Part shown: positions 1 through 3,826 of the stretch, piece after piece
Numbering within the stretch: position 1 is the stretch's first letter
Layout of the letters: each line of letters begins with the position of its first letter
Source: Caldifarciminota bacterium
GTDB taxonomy: Bacteria > Hydrothermota > Hydrothermia > B15-G9 > DRBW01
Length of the DNA stretch: 6,295 bases
Reading direction: 5' to 3'
Assembly (NCBI GenBank): GCA_011042705.1
Contig: DRBW01000161.1
Span: 1-6,295, forward strand
Translations under genes and position numbers: made by a program
The notes under the pieces: model-generated
Told to the model about the DNA's origin: nothing
The model's database searches: none
Seen by the model: only the letters and a program-made list of their open reading frames with translations

Positions 1-1131
1 AGAAGGCCCGAACACAGGAACATATCGCTGCTAATGCATGCAGGCCGCCCGATAAAGGCACTGGACGCTTCGGGCACACATGTGGTCGACGAAGAGGGAA
101 GGGAATACCTCGACCTCACCGGCGACTTCGGGCGGCTCACCACGGGCTATTGCCACCCTGCAGTTCAGAAATCAGTGATGTCCCTCCTGAAAAGGGGACT
201 CTTCTCGGCGGCCGCCGATATTTATACGCAATCCTCCACAGAACTTGCAGAAAAACTCGCCATCCTCGTGCCGGGCGCGGCCAACAGAAGGGTGGCGCTT
301 CTCGAAAGCTCGTTCCTCGCAAAAAATCTTGCTGCCAGGGTCCCATCCCTCCTCGGGAAAAACGGCGATGTGATCGCGCTCGGCAGAGCCGGTGCGGGAC
401 TCTGCGACGAGGAAAGGCTTAGAAAAATCGATTTTCCCGGAGAAAATCCCGGGGCCATACTGGAGCATATATTCGATGACTGCGAAGGCGGAAGGATCTC
501 CGCTCTTTACTTCAGACCCCAGGATTTCATCCTGCCCGGGGCAAGGGCGCTGGCGAAGAAACTGGAATCCTGTGCCGGGGAAAGAAGAACACTGCTCATC
601 GTTGACGAGACAGGCGTACAGCCCGGCATAACCGGGAATCCCTTCCTCCAGGAGGAACTGGGTATAATAGGCGACATCACCATCCTGGGGGAGGGAATAG
701 CCTCGGGCTTACCCATGGGTGCCATCGTTCTGAGGCCCTCGCTGGACAACGAACTCGATGTGGTTGATTATGCGCGGCCTGCACCGATTTTATCGGTGCA
801 GGCCGCGCTGACAACGATCAGGCTGCTCGAGGAAGAGCTCCTTGACAGGGTCCGCGAGCTGGAGCCCCTGCTCGCGGAGAGGACACGGGAGATCGAGAAT
901 GTTCTGGGGGATAAAGGCCATATAGTCAGAAGAGGCCTCTTCCTCAGGCTGGCCTTCAGGGAGAGAGAGATCGCCGGATATGTCCATGACAAAATGCTGT
1001 CCCGGGGCATCATCGTAGATAATCGAGAGAAGGAGGCGATTTACCTGACTCCATCCCTTATAATAAGGAAAAGGGACATAAAGAGGGCTTTCGCGGCTCT
1101 GCAGGAAGTTCTTAAAGAGGTCCTAAGCTAA
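1..1131 (+). CDS. Class III aminotransferase-fold protein lacking the PLP lysine (5' partial)
   Basis: This is a degenerate relative of PLP-dependent class III aminotransferases (ornithine, putrescine and acetylornithine type). Numbering from the ATG at 34, the family's N-terminal signature is clear (GTHVVDEEGREYLDL, residues 14-28, then GYCHP at 38-42). So is the central block LLIVDETGVQPGITG (187-201) followed by ITILGEGIASGLPMGA (215-230). In active members that last block reads 'lgK..ggG.PlGA' with the catalytic lysine; here the position is Glu220 (codon GAG, 691-693). D191, which would face the PLP ring nitrogen, is kept. The SGTEA phosphate-binding motif is replaced by ESSFLAKN (91-98). 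The HG aromatic-loop region is missing, and only about 45 residues separate strands normally 80-100 apart. The GGNP segment is absent. The frame is open to base 1 and family-like sequence (NISLLMHAG) precedes the ATG at 34, so the true start is probably upstream of the window; 34 is the first in-window ATG. The fold assignment is solid. Function is unknown, and classical transamination is unlikely. Confidence 0.8.
   Translation, partial: RRPEHRNISLLMHAGRPIKALDASGTHVVDEEGREYLDLTGDFGRLTTGYCHPAVQKSVMSLLKRGLFSAAADIYTQSSTELAEKLAILVPGAANRRVALLESSFLAKNLAARVPSLLGKNGDVIALGRAGAGLCDEERLRKIDFPGENPGAILEHIFDDCEGGRISALYFRPQDFILPGARALAKKLESCAGERRTLLIVDETGVQPGITGNPFLQEELGIIGDITILGEGIASGLPMGAIVLRPSLDNELDVVDYARPAPILSVQAALTTIRLLEEELLDRVRELEPLLAERTREIENVLGDKGHIVRRGLFLRLAFREREIAGYVHDKMLSRGIIVDNREKEAIYLTPSLIIRKRDIKRAFAALQEVLKEVLS
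772..808. repeat. Perfect 17-bp inverted repeat with 3-base loop inside the aminotransferase-like gene
   Basis: The left arm at 772-788 (GCGCGGCCTGCACCGAT) is exactly complementary to the right arm at 792-808 (ATCGGTGCAGGCCGCGC), separated by TTT (789-791). Thirteen of the 17 pairs are G-C, so the transcript could form a very stable hairpin. It is not followed by a T-run (next bases TGACAACG), so it does not look like an intrinsic terminator. It is fully coding in the host gene (residues about 247-259, ARPAPILSVQAAL). Confidence 0.95.
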
Positions 1132-1138
1132 AAGGAGG
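1132..1138 (+). promoter_or_regulatory. Strong Shine-Dalgarno AAGGAGG for the CpgS-like gene
   Basis: AAGGAGG starts directly after the TAA stop (1129-1131) of the preceding gene and sits 7 bases before the ATG at 1146, which is optimal spacing. It fixes the start of the CpgS-like gene. It is the only near-consensus ribosome binding site in the window; the later genes rely on overlaps or weak sites, so this gene may be the best translated. Confidence 0.85.
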
Positions 1139-1145
1139 AAGACCG

Positions 1146-2465
1146 ATGGAGAAGAAAAGAGTCCTGATAATGGGAGCGGCGGGCAGAGATTTCCACAACT
1201 TCAACGTCTGTTTCAGGGATAACGAGGCCTTCGAGGTGGTCGGGTTCACCGCGACCCAGATACCCGACATAGAGGGCAGGCTCTATCCGCCCGAGCTGGC
1301 GGGATCCCTGTATCCACAGGGAATTCCCATTTACCCCGAAGAGGATCTGGAGAAGCTCATCGTCGAAAAAGATATAGACATCGCCGTGTTCTCCTATTCC
1401 GACGTTTCGCATGAATACGTCATGCACAGGGCGTCGAGAGCCATAGCGGCCGGAGCCGATTTTCTGCTTCTCGGTTCAAAGGGCACGATGGTAAAAAGCC
1501 AGAAGCCCGTCATATCAGTCTGCGCGGTAAGAACGGGTTCGGGCAAAAGCCAGACGACGAGAAGGGTCGCCGAGATCCTCAAGAAGCTGGGCAAGAAAAC
1601 TGCAGTCATAAGGCACCCCATGCCTTACGGCGACCTCAGAAAGCAGGTCGTTCAGAGGTTCGCTTCATATGAGGATCTCGACAGGCATAACTGCACCATC
1701 GAGGAAAGGGAGGAGTACGAGCCCCACATCGATCGGGGCAACGTTGTTTATGCCGGCGTGGATTACGGAAAGATACTGGCCGAGGCGGAGAAAGAGGCCG
1801 ACGTGATCCTCTGGGACGGGGGCAACAACGACCTTCCCTTCTACAGGCCCGATCTGCATATCGTCGTCGCCGACCCCCTGAGACCTTATCACGAGGTTAC
1901 CTATCACCCCGGTGAGGCCAATCTGAGGATGGCGGACGTCGTCGTAATCAACAAGATCGACAGCGCCTATCCCGAGGACGTCCAGATCGTGAGGGAGAAC
2001 ATAATCGAATCCAATCCGAAAGCCATCATCATAGAGGCAGTCTCCCCCATCGTGATCGACGACGGCGACATGATCAGGGGCAAGAGGGTTCTCGTTGTGG
2101 AGGACGGCCCGACTCTCACTCACGGGGAGATGTCCTTCGGAGCCGGCGTCGTAGCAGCCCAGAAATACGGCGCCGCCGAGCTCGTGGATCCCAGGGAGAA
2201 CGCTGTCGGGACCATAAAGGAGACCTTCGAGAAATATCCCCAGATAGGGCAGCTCCTTCCCGCCGTCGGCTATTCCGACAAACAGCTCAGGGACCTCGAG
2301 GAGACCATCAACAGGACCCAGGCCGACCTGGTCGTGGTCGCCACGCCCATCGACCTCGGACGCGTCATAAAGATCAACAAGCCCTATGTCAGGGTCAGGT
2401 ACGACCTTCAGGAGATCGGCACCCCCGATCTCGAGGAGATCATAAGGAAAAGATTCGGGTGGTGA
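1146..2465 (+). CDS. Cyclic 2,3-diphosphoglycerate synthetase (CpgS) family P-loop GTPase-like protein
   Basis: This complete 439-residue protein belongs to the family that includes archaeal CpgS, which cyclises 2,3-diphosphoglycerate with ATP in methanogens. Many bacterial and archaeal members are annotated only as predicted GTPases. The N-terminal half has a Rossmann-like start (LIMGAAGRDFHNFN, residues 7-20) and the characteristic stretch SYSDVSHEYVMHRASRAIAAGADF (83-106). The second half is a P-loop NTPase: AVRTGSGKSQTTR (127-139) with GKS at 133-135, a Walker B/G3-like ILWDGG (221-226), and a G4-like VVINKID (266-272). The first glycine of the textbook Walker A (GxxxxGKS) is Val128. The length matches the family (about 440-460). 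The start is set by the AAGGAGG seven bases upstream. The protein is predicted to be cytosolic, with no membrane segment. It follows the PLP-less aminotransferase homologue by 14 bases, so the two are probably co-expressed. Family assignment is firm; whether it makes cyclic diphosphoglycerate here is unproven, and the rest of that pathway is not in view. Confidence 0.88.
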   Translation: MEKKRVLIMGAAGRDFHNFNVCFRDNEAFEVVGFTATQIPDIEGRLYPPELAGSLYPQGIPIYPEEDLEKLIVEKDIDIAVFSYSDVSHEYVMHRASRAIAAGADFLLLGSKGTMVKSQKPVISVCAVRTGSGKSQTTRRVAEILKKLGKKTAVIRHPMPYGDLRKQVVQRFASYEDLDRHNCTIEEREEYEPHIDRGNVVYAGVDYGKILAEAEKEADVILWDGGNNDLPFYRPDLHIVVADPLRPYHEVTYHPGEANLRMADVVVINKIDSAYPEDVQIVRENIIESNPKAIIIEAVSPIVIDDGDMIRGKRVLVVEDGPTLTHGEMSFGAGVVAAQKYGAAELVDPRENAVGTIKETFEKYPQIGQLLPAVGYSDKQLRDLEETINRTQADLVVVATPIDLGRVIKINKPYVRVRYDLQEIGTPDLEEIIRKRFGW

Positions 2466-2466
2466 T
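2461..2466 (+). promoter_or_regulatory. GGTGAT ribosome-binding element containing the upstream stop codon
   Basis: GGTGAT matches part of the 16S-complementary consensus GGAGGTGAT and lies three bases before the lemA ATG at 2470. The TGA stop of the CpgS-like gene (2463-2465) is embedded in it. A ribosome terminating upstream would therefore sit on the initiation region of lemA, which suggests translational coupling. The spacing is short, so strength is uncertain. Confidence 0.45.
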
Positions 2467-2469
2467 AAA

Positions 2470-3021
2470 ATGAAAACCGTACTGGCAATAATATTAGTCG
2501 TATTGATCCTGTTCCTGCCCTTTATTTCCCTTTACAACCGGCTGGTCAGCCTCAGAGAGGGCGTGGACGAAAAATGGGCACAGGTCGAGACTCAACTTCA
2601 GAGGCGTCTCGACCTGATTCCCAACCTGGTGGAAACCGTGAAGGGATACGCCGCCCACGAGAAGGAGGTCTTCGAGAACATAGCGGCTGCAAGAGCTAAG
2701 CTGAGCGGAGCGAGGACGAGGGAGGAGATAATAGAGGGCAACAGGGAACTGGAAGGCGCCCTGGCGAGGCTCCTGGCGATCGTCGAAAACTATCCTCAGC
2801 TCAAGGCCAACGAGACCTTCAACAGGCTCATGGACGAGCTCGCGGGCACCGAGAACAGGATCGCCGTCGCCCGCATGCGATACAATGAGACGGTCAGGGA
2901 ATACAACATGACCATAAAGAAATTCCCGACGAACATAATAGCGAACATGTTCGGCTTCAGGGAACAGCCTTACTTCGAGGCGCAGAAAGGAGCCGAGGAA
3001 GCCCCCAAAGTCAAGTTCTGA
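2470..3021 (+). CDS. lemA: LemA family membrane-anchored protein
   Basis: A complete, textbook LemA protein of 183 residues (family usual length 180-200). It has one N-terminal membrane segment (residues 3-21, VLAIILVVLILFLPFISLY) followed by a long helical domain. Conserved family blocks are all visible: YNRLV (22-26), RRLDLIPNLVETVKGYAAHEK (45-65), the ENYPQLKAN stretch (106-114), GTENRIAVAR and the YN..V..YN pattern (126-146), and FPTNIIANMFGF ending in YFE (152-170). By family topology a short N-terminus precedes the helix and the helical bundle lies outside the cytoplasm or at the membrane face. The biochemical role of LemA is not established. It is often found beside TPM-domain or HtpX-type membrane protease genes; neither is present here, and it instead leads into yggU and a PAP2 phosphatase. 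The start is four bases after the previous stop. Confidence 0.96.
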   Translation: MKTVLAIILVVLILFLPFISLYNRLVSLREGVDEKWAQVETQLQRRLDLIPNLVETVKGYAAHEKEVFENIAAARAKLSGARTREEIIEGNRELEGALARLLAIVENYPQLKANETFNRLMDELAGTENRIAVARMRYNETVREYNMTIKKFPTNIIANMFGFREQPYFEAQKGAEEAPKVKF

Positions 3022-3022
3022 G

Positions 3023-3289
3023 ATGGAATCGGTCATCAGGTTCCGCGTCAAGCCGGGGGCGGGCCGGAACAGGGTCCTGGGCATAGATGAGCTCGGCATA
3101 GTGCACGTGGAGATCAAGGAACCCCCGCAAAAGGGGAAGGCGAACAGAGAACTCATCAGGTTTCTGGCCCGCCTGACCGGGATCGACAGGGAGAAGATCA
3201 GAATAAAATCGGGTCTGACATCCCGTGACAAGAGGATCGCTTTCGAGGGAGCCGACCGGGAGACCGTGCTCAGCAGGATAATAGGATGA
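3023..3289 (+). CDS. yggU: DUF167 / YggU family protein
   Basis: A complete 88-residue small soluble protein of the DUF167 (UPF0235, YggU) family. The family blocks are intact: FRVKPGAGRN (7-16), IKEPPQKGKANRELI (31-45) and IKSGLTSRDKRI (61-72). The fold is a small alpha/beta domain with a basic surface, and a nucleic-acid or regulatory role has been suggested, but the molecular function is unknown. The ATG at 3023 follows the lemA stop (TGA, 3019-3021) by one base, and no good Shine-Dalgarno lies at normal distance; the purine-rich AAAGGAG is about 30 bases upstream, inside lemA. Re-initiation after lemA is the likely mode. Its own stop overlaps the next start as ATGA. Confidence 0.93.
   Translation: MESVIRFRVKPGAGRNRVLGIDELGIVHVEIKEPPQKGKANRELIRFLARLTGIDREKIRIKSGLTSRDKRIAFEGADRETVLSRIIG
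3286..3289 (+). promoter_or_regulatory. ATGA stop-start overlap coupling yggU to the PAP2 gene
   Basis: The ATG of the PAP2 gene (3286-3288) overlaps the TGA of yggU (3287-3289). Only a weak AGGATA-type element (3275-3280) precedes it. Translation of the PAP2 gene is therefore probably coupled to yggU. Confidence 0.7.
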
Positions 3290-3825
3290 GCTTCCTCCTT
3301 CTCTTATTATTAACTGTCTTCGGCCCCGATTCCATTCTCTCCCATGAAATATCGTCGGGGCTCAGGAGCCCCCTTTCCGACGCACTGTTCAAAGGGTTGA
3401 CGGAATCGGCCGAAGGGGAGGTCCTCACCTCGGCCCTGCTCCTTTACGGCGCCCTGGGAGGCGAGGAGAGCTGGAAGGACGTCAGGGCGGTGACCTCCGC
3501 TGCCCTGGCTTCGGCCGGGCTCGTGTACCTGTTGAAATACACGACAGAGAGGAAAAGACCCGAAGGAGCGAACCCCAGGAGCAACTCATCCTTTCCTTCG
3601 GGCCATACGACGGGGGCTTTTCTGATCTCCTCCTATTTCTCCTCCCGTTACAGAAAATTGACTGTTCCCCTCTACCTGTGGGCTGCTGGTGTGGGGCTCT
3701 CAAGGATATACCTGCGGAGACACTGGCCAACCGACGTGCTGGCGGGTGCCATAATAGGAATCACCTCCGGCCTGATCGCTTACAAATACAGGGACAGGCT
3801 CGGGGCTTTTCAGCTTTATCCCTGA
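3286..3825 (+). CDS. PAP2 family phosphatase, probable lipid (pyro)phosphate phosphatase
   Basis: This complete 179-residue integral membrane protein carries all three motifs of the type 2 phosphatidic acid phosphatase superfamily. These are K84 x6 R91-P92 (KYTTERKRP), PSGH at 104-107 (within SSFPSGHTTG), and SR x5 H xxx D at 139-150 (SRIYLRRHWPTD), with H107 and H146 as the expected catalytic histidines and D150 orienting the latter. Hydrophobic stretches around 3-13, 46-57, 68-84, 126-138 and 150-166 fit the compact multi-helix PAP2 layout, with the active site at the membrane face. The substrate cannot be read from sequence; phosphatidylglycerophosphate and polyprenyl pyrophosphate are the usual choices. 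Its position directly before an STT3-like gene favours polyprenyl (pyro)phosphate recycling, which is an inference. The ATG at 3286 overlaps the yggU stop (ATGA). Confidence 0.93.
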   Translation: MSFLLLLLLTVFGPDSILSHEISSGLRSPLSDALFKGLTESAEGEVLTSALLLYGALGGEESWKDVRAVTSAALASAGLVYLLKYTTERKRPEGANPRSNSSFPSGHTTGAFLISSYFSSRYRKLTVPLYLWAAGVGLSRIYLRRHWPTDVLAGAIIGITSGLIAYKYRDRLGAFQLYP

Positions 3826-3826
3826 G

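Noticed and set aside
34..36. ATG at 34 as the true start of the aminotransferase-like gene
   Set aside because: The frame is open to base 1 and residues before it (N-I-S-L-L-M-H-A-G) fit the family's N-terminal helix region; the nearest AGGAA is about 13 bases away. A start upstream of the window is more likely, though not proven.
772..830. The 17-bp hairpin as an intrinsic terminator
   Set aside because: No T-tract follows the right arm, and the hairpin is in the middle of a continuing coding frame.
1305..1322. 7-bp inverted repeat (TCCCTGT, ATCC loop, ACAGGGA) inside the CpgS-like gene
   Set aside because: It is too short to distinguish from chance and nothing in its position suggests a role.
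1665..2123. A 152-codon open frame on the minus strand
   Set aside because: It lies wholly inside the well-supported CpgS-like gene, has no family resemblance and no ribosome binding site, and is explained by codon bias on the sense strand.
2494..3231. A 245-codon open frame on the minus strand
   Set aside because: It is antisense to lemA and yggU, both of which are recognised families with complete motifs; the translation shows no domain and is a shadow.
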